This document shows, in pieces, positions 31,001 through 37,881 of a stretch of DNA of 64,000 nucleotides. The DNA lies in contig JAVBLA010000016.1 in assembly GCA_031553775.1 (NCBI GenBank), positions 62,001 through 126,000 on the forward strand, written 5' to 3'. This stretch comes from JAISFI01 sp031553775 (GTDB lineage: Bacteria; Bacteroidota; Bacteroidia; Bacteroidales; Azobacteroidaceae). Every line of letters starts with the position of its first letter. Position 1 is the stretch's first letter. The position numbers and the translations under genes are program-made. The notes under the pieces were generated by a model that saw only the letters and a list, made by a program, of their open reading frames with translations, searched no databases and was not told the DNA's origin.

Positions 31001-31622
31001 TACCGGTGAGATGTTTACACCTGCTAATCTCCTGGACGGACGTTCGGGTTCCTTCTGGGAGTTTAACCGTGCCGGAGTCTATGTTGTAGTAGATTTGGAA
31101 GAACCTGCCCGGATTAATAAATTTGTCGTGGTGGATTCCCCGACATGGATTACCGGTTATAAGATATCTGTCAGTGATACCGGAAATGGAACGGATTGGA
31201 AGGAAGTGGCCAATCCCGAATTCTCTGAAATGACCCTGGAACGGAAAGAAGTTACCTTGCTTACACCTGAATTGACCCGCTATATACGTCTGGATATTCC
31301 CAGGGCTAACCAGGCAGTGAGTGGAATCGGTCATATCAAGGAATTTGAAATCTATCAATGGAGTGGCAGTGGAATAGAACAGCCGGAAAGTCTTTCTGCG
31401 GGAAAATTCATGCTTTATCCGAACCCTGTTGTAAGGGGAGAAAAGATAGCGTTGAGTGAAACAGGTTTGGTGAAAATCTATTCCGTACAGGGACAACTTA
31501 TCCATGAACAGGATATTCGAAAAAATGAATCTATTTCCACACGCAACTTAGATCCAGGTAGTTATGTTGTTTGTCTGATTAATGATCAGGGATCTAAACA
31601 GGCAAAATTGGTGGTGAAATAA
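25044..31622 (+). CDS. Giant T9SS-exported multidomain SGNH hydrolase
   Basis: 2192 residues from the ATG at 25044, which begins a clear signal peptide (MKKIYLSLLS); a longer frame from 24957 overlaps the previous gene and is unlikely. Modules in order: two about 190-residue IDFG units (27-220, 235-438); a bacterial Ig-like domain (446-530); SusE/F-like beta modules (531-733); SGNH hydrolase (739-933; YMGSSVASG, GLSLGNEG, DNAHPNTAGH); a LamG/concanavalin-like domain (940-1110); a third IDFG unit (1132-1320); two discoidin-like domains (1330-1631); two cadherin-like beta-sandwich repeats (1633-1810); two more discoidin-like domains (1811-2109); and a T9SS sorting domain (2116-2192). Probably a long surface-attached esterase with many carbohydrate-binding modules. 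Last gene before a strong hairpin. Boundaries are estimates. Confidence 0.88.
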   Translation: MKKIYLSLLSLLLCTLTFAQVQLQQSIFIDFGKNDVTNGNITQSPDTYGHYWNNAFEPELGKRLSLVSSTNVSTGFELEITRKFSANGILNGGLLTPDPSLLGDFAINTATQDYFFVDAGSNYGSFKIKNLNKNKAYKFHVFGSRLDNSNERIGYISFTGANGSHGLHKMGGPGIGANGVNQNNNTIYESDWVFPDIKGEILFQLAFKSGNFAHINIMKIEEYTGVEPLKVEQKYYIDFGRENGTDGSITQGGDDLVNTWNNVSGGFDIAKQKKVSLSNSSGTATPVELELLSNFRANGRNNGALLNPDPALLGDLAITHATEDYLFIESGSGADPGKIGFYNLNPHRTYRFHVFGSRYDTNDRIAILTFTGKNSSMGPHRMAGTGMGVNTSNANEKNQNNSYIYVSDPVTPDASGQIILDIVRYASTYSHINAMKIEECSDETIIRPVSIKLTCPDITEPGESVQITATVLPEGATYNAIKWEIDDKTVANLSNKGFLSPKKNGIVNVKASIELEDKTLSDEIQIHISGQLGAVSLSGTASEDANPLEMRMITNLDGMLTNNFEIYTSLKQGTFTLSRDLGNGNTAQYGAGATAGTLEENGEPIQAEVNGPVRISVNLTDMTYIVLPITSLNIVGNSAPGGSDVSKGSSLTYQGNAVWTASLILNSGDPSFYFVINKSSQEILKRIIGTNGVMQQSQATQFGISTENVRTNMNGGAYEVSIDLRNYTYSVSCGEVQDLKISYMGSSVASGTGAQSNFGWAYMYTNLLKQRYADGQGLNWTTSNISIGGNTTTNLLDRWERDLLSNCSSYVIYGLSLGNEGIHEKGEPAYTSYHDGMLKAIKQARDAGIVPIMANNYTRADFNATDYNYVKKLNLLIHEWDVPSINTLGAIDNGAGKWATGYEADNAHPNTAGHVEFYYAMVPSLFDALEAGKPLPTRVSGTSYKLGRNITADRIEFTPENIVHPFTVSFDIKATTAGTIAWFENETGHGFLKINSEGKVVYESPKKGSITSATSVMTGEWKRVTLTHYYAWGITVLYINDVKAGELSERLAPKTFALGGTEAPVEVDYRELFFWRAGMTAEEIQYVNNGKMMKSSLEIYAPLGGTEPMVNLAQSTNTLKLANSSQNLDRKMFFDFGPTNNLGAITSSPDKNGNYWNNITGNTTNFNLDLVSSMNEATGYNLEITKDFSMNPGGQGGLSTPDAELLGDLAIGTATQDYLFAEGKNATFKIKNLDPEKTYKFYVFGSRLGTTDDDSRKSQYTFTGTNTSQGIIQTTGLGKVQNTNNLFTSGLLIPNASGEINFELVNTESNFGYINAMKMEEYSAVDIEDVSPLISVTPAEGLGVRIARIYSSTGGNANETAENLLLDKRVAANVTKKWCYNASAHAVVIELSDYYDVDKFVIDDCKTHENNSNFPEYYIYVSTTGTADGDWTEVVHEVNQSDVICKISKIIPSKARYIKFVPKGIDMIRIFSFQIYGRKSFDSVHAKELISVGKPVIDQQTSPDIQQAAVALFDANKNAANGKWSTSTGNKYVVVDLKDSHSISEFKLYDAQSVNTTNQNIDGYKISISGDLSGWETVVDVTGKSSENIKTDILGIVKDARYVKLEIPEARMGSEKKVNLYEFEIYGKLLTTQADADLTMLKTTGGTLTPGFDPSRTNYTLTVPKEVDKIMIQALARNESAIPSGDLGEKALQLGENRFSVTVTAADQVTRKTYYLTITRTKKSDLAELKSLTIDGIDLVPAFISSNASYRAAVNASSVNIVAVVNTPYAIITGTGQHTLSDGANYLKVTVDSEDGSKHLEYDLTVYNTKNLVSVSSGDGKGKRIVNVDSYSGMASVNENPFRLLRGWKENLSGDTQMKWCDNTPGQPWVIFSLTDIYTINRIEFRDCKMVEKDRPNVPQYSVYVSTTDTTEECWIQIINESGLSEINEKVKSFDPVDARFVKFVPAKADNAVRIYGFDIYGTFKEKIDRGGNIAAGKTIAAYSVCTGEMFTPANLLDGRSGSFWEFNRAGVYVVVDLEEPARINKFVVVDSPTWITGYKISVSDTGNGTDWKEVANPEFSEMTLERKEVTLLTPELTRYIRLDIPRANQAVSGIGHIKEFEIYQWSGSGIEQPESLSAGKFMLYPNPVVRGEKIALSETGLVKIYSVQGQLIHEQDIRKNESISTRNLDPGSYVVCLINDQGSKQAKLVVK

Positions 31623-31636
31623 TCCTGTTGGAAGTG

Positions 31637-31690
31637 TAAAAGATAGCGATATAAATGCAAATGACTCAGCATTTATATCGCTATCTTTTA
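31637..31690 (+). terminator. Perfect 22-bp hairpin terminator of the susC operon
   Basis: Arms 31637-31658 and 31669-31690 are exactly complementary over 22 bp with a 10-base loop (AAATGACTCA); the right arm ends CTATCTTTTA. It begins 15 bases after the stop of the giant SGNH gene and marks the end of the susC-to-SGNH unit. The perfect symmetry would let it work in both directions. Confidence 0.85.
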
Positions 31691-31758
31691 TATCTCAGTC
31701 TGAATTTCTGACTTGTGAATAATTTGTTTAATATGCTAAAATGTTAAAAAATACACCA

Positions 31759-31795
31759 TGTCATAAATTCATCCTACTTTGTCGCAAATTCGTAC
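31759..31795 (+). promoter_or_regulatory. Tandem operator, double-CBM6 gene promoter (site B)
   Basis: Proximal copy TGTCGCAAATTCGTAC at 31780-31795 and a weaker distal copy TGTCATAAATTCATCC at 31759-31774, again 21 bp start to start. The proximal copy ends 22 bases before the -7 box, identical to the susC promoter. Likely recognised by the same HTCS. Confidence 0.75.
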
Positions 31796-31817
31796 CCCGA
31801 TACTATAGATTAAGAGA

Positions 31818-31825
31818 TAATTTTG
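31818..31825 (+). promoter_or_regulatory. -7 element of the double-CBM6 gene
   Basis: TAATTTTG fits TAnnTTTG; it lies 28 bases before the ATG at 31854, giving a leader of about 20-25 bases. Confidence 0.6.
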
Positions 31826-31853
31826 CTCTACTATTAACTTAATAAATGTATTT

Positions 31854-33017
31854 ATGAAGAAATCAAAAATTTTACTCAGTTCCAAAAGTGCCCTTTTGTT
31901 TTTTGCTCTTTGTCTGTCGTCTTTTTCTTATGCACAAACATCCTGGAGTACGGAGGCAGAAAATGCTGATGAAATCAGTAAAGGAGATGTCCGTGCCGGA
32001 GAAGGAAGTGTATCCGGAGGTCAGTTTGTGGGCGGACTGGACAAAGGTGGATATATTCGTTTTACGAATGTAAATGTATCGGAAACCGGTATGTACAGGA
32101 TGTTCGTGGACTATATTACTATGGATAAACGATCATTTTATGTCAAAATCAATGGTCAGCAAAGCAATTTCCGTAATTGGGAAACCACCGGAGGATGGAA
32201 TGGCAGCGGTAATCCGAGTGTCCGTACCATGTATTTTCTGATCTCTTTGAATGAAGGAAGCAATACGATTGAAGTAGGAGGACAAGCTGATAAAAATAGT
32301 CCGGCATTTGACAAGATTGGTTTCGCAAAGGAAGCGGTGACGGCAACGACTTCCTGGGAAGCGGAAGATTTCGATGACTTTTCTGATAATGTGACCAAGA
32401 ACCAGGGTGCAGGAAGTGTTTCCGGACAATTAGTGGGGGATGTCAATGCTGTTCGTATGATACGCTATAATTCGATTTATGTTCCTAATACAGGTAAATA
32501 TAATTTGACATTGCAATATGCAAATGCGGACCCTACAAGGGGTATTTCCATAAAAGTAAACAATGAAAATACCTATCAGATGATTTGTGATCAGGTTACG
32601 GCTAACTGGAACGGAAGTGGAGATCCCAGCGTGCTAACCCAATCGGTTCTGATAGATCTGTTTAAAGGAATCAATTCTCTCGAGATTGCCGGATATGCAG
32701 TTGGAGGAGGCAATCAATTTGCACCTAACATGGATAAATTCACATTAGCGATTGATAAACCGGTATCCATAAGTTTGCAGGAAAAATTGTCATTTACATT
32801 GAAACCTAATCCGGTGTCCGATCAGTTAACAATATCCGGTGAATCAGAAATTAACAGAGTTGAAGTATACGATTTGTATGGCCGTCTGATTGTAGATGAA
32901 GCAATCGCGGGTTTAAACGACTATACACTTCCTGCTGGAAATTGGTTGAAAGGAATGTATACGCTGCGGGTGAAGACAAATCAAACAACGGAAACATATA
33001 AAGTTATAAAGAAATAA
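31854..33017 (+). CDS. T9SS-exported protein with two CBM6-like domains
   Basis: 387 residues: signal peptide (about 1-27; SSFSYAQ), two CBM6/CBM35-like beta-sandwiches (about 29-157 with STEAENADEI, SFYVKINGQQ and AFDKIGF; about 162-305 with SWEAEDFDDF, GISIKVNNEN and NMDKFTLA) and a T9SS sorting domain (about 313-387; VYDLYGRLIV, KGMYTLRVKT). No enzyme domain. It has its own HTCS-type promoter and its own terminator, so it can be made separately, probably at high level, as a surface glycan-binding protein. The CBM family is assigned by motif resemblance only. Confidence 0.85.
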   Translation: MKKSKILLSSKSALLFFALCLSSFSYAQTSWSTEAENADEISKGDVRAGEGSVSGGQFVGGLDKGGYIRFTNVNVSETGMYRMFVDYITMDKRSFYVKINGQQSNFRNWETTGGWNGSGNPSVRTMYFLISLNEGSNTIEVGGQADKNSPAFDKIGFAKEAVTATTSWEAEDFDDFSDNVTKNQGAGSVSGQLVGDVNAVRMIRYNSIYVPNTGKYNLTLQYANADPTRGISIKVNNENTYQMICDQVTANWNGSGDPSVLTQSVLIDLFKGINSLEIAGYAVGGGNQFAPNMDKFTLAIDKPVSISLQEKLSFTLKPNPVSDQLTISGESEINRVEVYDLYGRLIVDEAIAGLNDYTLPAGNWLKGMYTLRVKTNQTTETYKVIKK

Positions 33018-33036
33018 AGGATTCACCCTCCAATCC

Positions 33037-33054
33037 CTGTTTTTACAAACAGGT
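33037..33054 (+). other. Short stem-loop after the double-CBM6 gene
   Basis: CCTGTTT (33037-33043) and AAACAGG (33048-33054) form a 7-bp stem around TTAC, 20 bases after the stop codon. A minor mRNA 3' structure; the main terminator follows at 33163. Confidence 0.4.
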
Positions 33055-33162
33055 AACGAAAAATAAAAATTCATATGCCTTGTGGAGAAAGACAACTGTT
33101 CCAATATATGAAAACAAGCGATTTGAACTGGTTTGTAAGGCTGTGAGCGTGAGATGTTATGA

Positions 33163-33199
33163 GATTCAAGCAGTAAAATAACTGCTTGAATCTTTTTTT
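33163..33199 (+). terminator. Rho-independent terminator upstream of the GH2 gene
   Basis: GATTCAAGCAGT (33163-33174) and ACTGCTTGAATC (33181-33192) make a perfect 12-bp stem with a 6-base loop (AAAATA), followed by seven T (33193-33199). Textbook intrinsic terminator; separates the double-CBM6 unit from the GH2 unit. Confidence 0.9.
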
Positions 33200-33213
33200 A
33201 TGCAATTATTATT

Positions 33214-33236
33214 TATATTTGCATTCTAAATGCAAA
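33214..33236 (+). promoter_or_regulatory. GH2 gene -7 box overlapping an 8-bp palindrome
   Basis: TATATTTG (33214-33221) fits TAnnTTTG and sits 43 bases before the ATG. It overlaps an inverted repeat TTTGCATT (33218-33225), CTA, AATGCAAA (33229-33236) placed over the expected start site, a position typical of a repressor site or a leader hairpin. There is no TGTC-N8-GTAC operator here, so this unit may be controlled differently from its neighbours. Confidence 0.5.
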
Positions 33237-33263
33237 CAAATATATTAAAATTATAGAGAACCC

Positions 33264-36200
33264 ATGAAGAACTTTATGCACCGTTATTCAATCCTTTTAT
33301 TTTGTTTATTTTTTTCGCTCAACTTATTCTCTCAAACCGAATGGAATGATCTGAGTATTACCAAACTCAACAGGGAAGAAGCCCGTACCATTGCGATCCC
33401 TTTTGCTACAGAACAACAGGCGGCAACTTTAAGATTAGATGATTCTCCGTACTTTCTGTCATTGAACGGAACCTGGAAATTCAACTGGGTGCCCGATCCT
33501 TCTAAAAAACCGGCCAATTTTCATGCTCCTTCTTTTGATGTAAGCGGATGGGATAATATAGAGGTGCCTTCTGTATGGCAGGTATATGGGGTACGGAATA
33601 ATAAAAACTGGGATAAACCATTATATGTCAATACTGGTTATCCGTTTACATATGATTCATCTACTTACAGTGTGATGGCCGACCGTCCATCTGATTGGAC
33701 TTATAATAACAATATGAAAAATCCGGTGGGCAGTTACCGGAGGGAATTTACTTTGCCTGCCTCCTGGGATGGCCGTGACGTTTTTATACGCTTCAATGGA
33801 GCCGGTCACGGATATTATCTGTGGATCAACGGACAACAGGTAGGCTATTCGGAAGATTCATATCTTCCTTCCGAATTTAATATCACACCTTATGTGCAAA
33901 CAGGAACGAATGTAGTGGCTGTACAGGCTTACCGTTTTACCAGCGGATCATTCCTCGAATGTCAGGATTTCTGGCGTTTCAGCGGAATTCACCGGAATGT
34001 CTTCGTTTGGTCTGCACCTAAGACACAGATCAGGGATTATTTTTTCCAGACAGACCTGGATGCCCTTTATAAAAATGCCAATGTAACGATTAACCTGGAA
34101 CTCACAGGTGCGGCATTATCTAATGGAAAAATTACTGCCAAAATCTTGGAAGATGGAAACCTTATCGCTCAAAAGGAACTGGTCAACCCCAAAATAGGAA
34201 AAGACAACCCGATTACCTTTGTTGTTTCCGATCCGAAAAAATGGACAGCAGAAACACCTAATCTGTATAGCCTTGTGCTTACTCTGGAAGATGGAACTAC
34301 CGTACTTGACGTGAGAGGGTCCAAAGTCGGTTTCAGAAAAGTAGGGATCAATTCCAATGGCTCTCTGCTGATCAATGGCAAACGTGTTATTTTCCATGGT
34401 GTGAACCGGCACGATCATAGTGAAATTAACGGACGAACGGTTTCCCGGGAGGAATTGGAACTGGATGTCAAAACGATGAAACTGCTCAATATTAATGCAG
34501 TCCGTACTTCTCATTATCCGAATGATCCGTATTTTTATGAACTATGCGATAAGTACGGCTTGTATGTTCTGGCGGAAGCCAATGTGGAATGTCACGGAAA
34601 TATGGGTTTGTCAAGTGTGGTGGCATTCCGTCCGGCAATGGTGGAACGCGCCGAAAATATGGTGAAAAGATACAAAAATCATCCCTCTATTTTTATGTGG
34701 TCTTTCGGAAACGAATCGGGTAATGGAAATAACTTCCAATACGTTTCCCAGGCAGTTAAGGCTTTGGATAAAACCCGTTTGACCCATTACGAAGGAAATA
34801 GCCAATGGTGCGATGTCTCAAGTTCAATGTATGGTAGTTACGATTACATCAAAGGAATCGGGGAAGAGCGCCTGAACCAGTCGAATCCACGCCCGCATAT
34901 CCAGTGCGAAAACAGCCATGCCATGGGCAATGCGATGGGTAATGTACGGGAAATGTTCGAATTGTATGAAAAATACCCTGCTCTGACAGGAGAATTTATC
35001 TGGGACTGGAAAGACCAGAGCCTGAAGATGGGAATTCCAGGTAAATCCGGGGAATACTACTGGGCATACGGAGGCGATTTTGGAGATAAACCGAATGATG
35101 GAACTTTCTGTACCAATGGAGTGATTTTTGCTGATTACACCTTTTCTGCTAAATGCTATAATACGAAGAAAATATACCAGCCTCTGGATTTTTCAATGAA
35201 TCAGGATCAGCGGACTTTCCAATTGAAGAGTAAATTGGCATTCAAAACAATCGATGACCTGGATGTCTATTATTCCATATTAGAAGATGGAAAGGTTTTG
35301 AAAACAGAAAAACTGTCGGTGAATATCCCTGCCGGGCAAACTATTACCGTGTCTATCGATGCTCTACCCGAAAATGCAAAACCTGAAGCAGAATATTTTA
35401 TCCGTTTTAATGCATATCAGCAAAATGCCACCTGGTGGGCGGATGCCGGCTATGAGGTGGCTTCCGAACAAATTAAATTGAAGGATGCGGTGAAACCGGC
35501 TTATCAGATACCTGCCGGTAAAGAACTGATAGTCAATGAGACTTCTGACAATATTATCGTTACCGGAACAGGATTTGAAATTATCTTTTCCAGGCTTCAG
35601 GGAACTTTATTAAGTTATATGTCGAACGGAAAACAGTTGATCGCTGAACCTTTGTCCCTGAATGTATTCAGGGCAGGCACTGAAAACGATAAGGTACAGA
35701 CCTCGTCCTGGGATAATATGGGGCTAAGGAACCTGACTGTGAAGGCCGGCACTTTCGATGTCAGAAAATCTGCTGATAACCGTACGGTAGACCTGGGAAT
35801 TATCAATGTCTATACGGCAAAGTCACCCAATATATTCACAGTTGAAATGCAGTTTAAAATCATCAGCGACGGAACCGTCATTATCAATTCGGTGATTGAT
35901 CCAGCCATAAAGAAAGTGATTCTGCCCAAGATCGGTTTCCGTCTGGAAATGCCCAAAGACTTTGAAAACCTGACATGGTTCGGCCGGGGGCCCTGGGAAT
36001 CTTATGCCGACCGGAAAGAAGCTTGTTTCGAGAGTGTTTATAACAGTACGGTTAAAGAACAATGGGAACGATATGTGCTTCCTCAGGAAACAGCGAATAA
36101 AGAAGATGTCCGCTGGATGGCTCTTACGGATAATAACGGAACGGGATTATTATTTGTTGCTCCGGAGAAAATGGCAGCATCGGCCACTCATTTTCGGGCA

Positions 36201-37781
36201 CAGGATATCTATACTACAAAAGACAACAGGATAAAACATCCTTATCAAATGACTTTCCGGGAAAATACAATAGTTTGCCTGGATGCCCGGATGCGGGCTT
36301 TGGGAAATGCCAGTTGCGGATCGGATGTGCTTGATAAATATGAATTAAAGTCGGAAAAAACGTACTTTGATTTTCTGATCTTACCTCTGGTATCTAAAAT
36401 GGATAATGAAAAAATCTCTGAAAAAGCCAGGGTAAAAAGTCCGGTTTGTACTCCGGTGAAAATAGAAAGGAACAAAGAAGGGAAAATAGAACTGAACTCA
36501 GTTACTCCGGATCCCGAAATTTACTACAGCATCGACAAATCTTCTTACCTGCGTTATACGGCTCCCTTTGAATTGCCGGAAGGCGGGCATGTGGAAGCTT
36601 ATTGTAAAGCATCCGGTTTTTTCGATAGTATGGTTACATCTGCTGATTTCCTTGTGTTTATCGATAAAACCAAATGGCGAGTGGTTAGTTTTTCCAGCCA
36701 GGCGGGAGGAGAAGAAGCATCCAAAGCAATCGACGACAATGAGGGTACAATTTGGCATACACAGTGGGGTACAAATGAGCCTGCACATCCTCATGAAATC
36801 ATTATCGATATGTTGTATGCCTATAAAATAGAATCGTTTATTTATCAAGGGCGTAAAGACGGGGAAAATGGAAGGGTCAAAGATTACAGTATTTACTTCA
36901 GTAACAATCCGTCACAATGGGGCAGCCCGGCTGTGAGCGGACAATTTGCCAACACATCGAATCCTCAGACTGTTTCCATCCCATCCAAACCGGAGGCCCG
37001 GTATTTCAAACTGGTAGCCCGTTCGGAAGTAAATGGTAAAGCCTGGGCTTCTGTAGCAGAATTGGGTATAGAGGCTTCGGCAAAGGTTACAGGAGAAATA
37101 GTTTCTTGCAATGAAGAAATCAAACAGGGGGAGAAATACTATATCAAGCACCTTTATTCCGGATTTTATTTACAGGCTCTTCCTGATAAATCATCCAATT
37201 ATGAAGGAGATTTTTGCCTGAATACCCTGGTGAAAGATCAGGCAGACTTTATGTACGATTTTACTCCGGTTAGCGGATATTCTTCTGTGTATAATATTGG
37301 TGTTGCCGGAAAATATATCAATATGGGTGATGGAGGCTGGCGCTGTGTATTGGGAACCCAGAAGGATCAGAATGGCAGGATCCAACTGGAAACCGGGAAT
37401 GATTGTTCTTTTATGATGCGCTGTTTATGGCAAACATCTAAATACGTCAACCTGGATGCAACCAAGGCAGGATCTTATATGTATGCGGACAAATCGGCAG
37501 GTGCTTACTGGAAACTGGAAAATGTGAATGATAATGTATCCATGGGCTCGTTAAAAAAAAATTATGGAGTCAAAGTATATCCTACCTTCACCCCGGGCTG
37601 GGTTACCGTATCGACTCCTTCGATTGCATTTGTGAAAATCATGGATATTTCAGGAAGAATTTTGGATAACTACCGGTCTGAAGGAAATCTTTCCGTTAAC
37701 ATGGATTATGTGAACGGAACATACCTTTTCCTGGTGGATACCGGTAATATTTCAGTGCATAAGGTCTTACTATATAGATAA
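33264..37781 (+). CDS. T9SS-exported GH2 beta-galactosidase-like enzyme with discoidin and ricin-like domains
   Basis: 1505 residues: signal peptide (about 1-24), GH2 sugar-binding domain (YFLSLNGTWKFNW onward), Ig-like domain, GH2 barrel and C-terminal beta-galactosidase small-chain-type domains (to about 1060). The acid/base is Glu484 in SFGNESGNG and the nucleophile Glu549 in IQCENSHAMGN, the LacZ-type arrangement. A discoidin-like module (about 1138-1272; GGEEASKAIDDNEGTIWHTQW), a ricin-like beta-trefoil (about 1276-1423; YYIKHLYSGFYLQAL) and a T9SS sorting domain (about 1431-1505) follow. Much longer than plain LacZ because of the added binding modules. It probably removes beta-galactosyl residues outside the cell; other GH2 activities cannot be excluded. 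Confidence 0.92.
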   Translation: MKNFMHRYSILLFCLFFSLNLFSQTEWNDLSITKLNREEARTIAIPFATEQQAATLRLDDSPYFLSLNGTWKFNWVPDPSKKPANFHAPSFDVSGWDNIEVPSVWQVYGVRNNKNWDKPLYVNTGYPFTYDSSTYSVMADRPSDWTYNNNMKNPVGSYRREFTLPASWDGRDVFIRFNGAGHGYYLWINGQQVGYSEDSYLPSEFNITPYVQTGTNVVAVQAYRFTSGSFLECQDFWRFSGIHRNVFVWSAPKTQIRDYFFQTDLDALYKNANVTINLELTGAALSNGKITAKILEDGNLIAQKELVNPKIGKDNPITFVVSDPKKWTAETPNLYSLVLTLEDGTTVLDVRGSKVGFRKVGINSNGSLLINGKRVIFHGVNRHDHSEINGRTVSREELELDVKTMKLLNINAVRTSHYPNDPYFYELCDKYGLYVLAEANVECHGNMGLSSVVAFRPAMVERAENMVKRYKNHPSIFMWSFGNESGNGNNFQYVSQAVKALDKTRLTHYEGNSQWCDVSSSMYGSYDYIKGIGEERLNQSNPRPHIQCENSHAMGNAMGNVREMFELYEKYPALTGEFIWDWKDQSLKMGIPGKSGEYYWAYGGDFGDKPNDGTFCTNGVIFADYTFSAKCYNTKKIYQPLDFSMNQDQRTFQLKSKLAFKTIDDLDVYYSILEDGKVLKTEKLSVNIPAGQTITVSIDALPENAKPEAEYFIRFNAYQQNATWWADAGYEVASEQIKLKDAVKPAYQIPAGKELIVNETSDNIIVTGTGFEIIFSRLQGTLLSYMSNGKQLIAEPLSLNVFRAGTENDKVQTSSWDNMGLRNLTVKAGTFDVRKSADNRTVDLGIINVYTAKSPNIFTVEMQFKIISDGTVIINSVIDPAIKKVILPKIGFRLEMPKDFENLTWFGRGPWESYADRKEACFESVYNSTVKEQWERYVLPQETANKEDVRWMALTDNNGTGLLFVAPEKMAASATHFRAQDIYTTKDNRIKHPYQMTFRENTIVCLDARMRALGNASCGSDVLDKYELKSEKTYFDFLILPLVSKMDNEKISEKARVKSPVCTPVKIERNKEGKIELNSVTPDPEIYYSIDKSSYLRYTAPFELPEGGHVEAYCKASGFFDSMVTSADFLVFIDKTKWRVVSFSSQAGGEEASKAIDDNEGTIWHTQWGTNEPAHPHEIIIDMLYAYKIESFIYQGRKDGENGRVKDYSIYFSNNPSQWGSPAVSGQFANTSNPQTVSIPSKPEARYFKLVARSEVNGKAWASVAELGIEASAKVTGEIVSCNEEIKQGEKYYIKHLYSGFYLQALPDKSSNYEGDFCLNTLVKDQADFMYDFTPVSGYSSVYNIGVAGKYINMGDGGWRCVLGTQKDQNGRIQLETGNDCSFMMRCLWQTSKYVNLDATKAGSYMYADKSAGAYWKLENVNDNVSMGSLKKNYGVKVYPTFTPGWVTVSTPSIAFVKIMDISGRILDNYRSEGNLSVNMDYVNGTYLFLVDTGNISVHKVLLYR

Positions 37782-37881
37782 TCATAAGTTATTTGCAACC
37801 CCATCATGTAGCTTGCTCAATAATAATAACAAATCACTTTCACTTTCACTTTCTAATTTTCAATTTTCAATTATTCAAAGT

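Noticed and set aside
30663..31505. A 280-codon minus-strand open frame inside the giant SGNH gene
   Set aside because: Shadow frame opposite discoidin-like domains; composition is unlike a real protein and no start context is seen.
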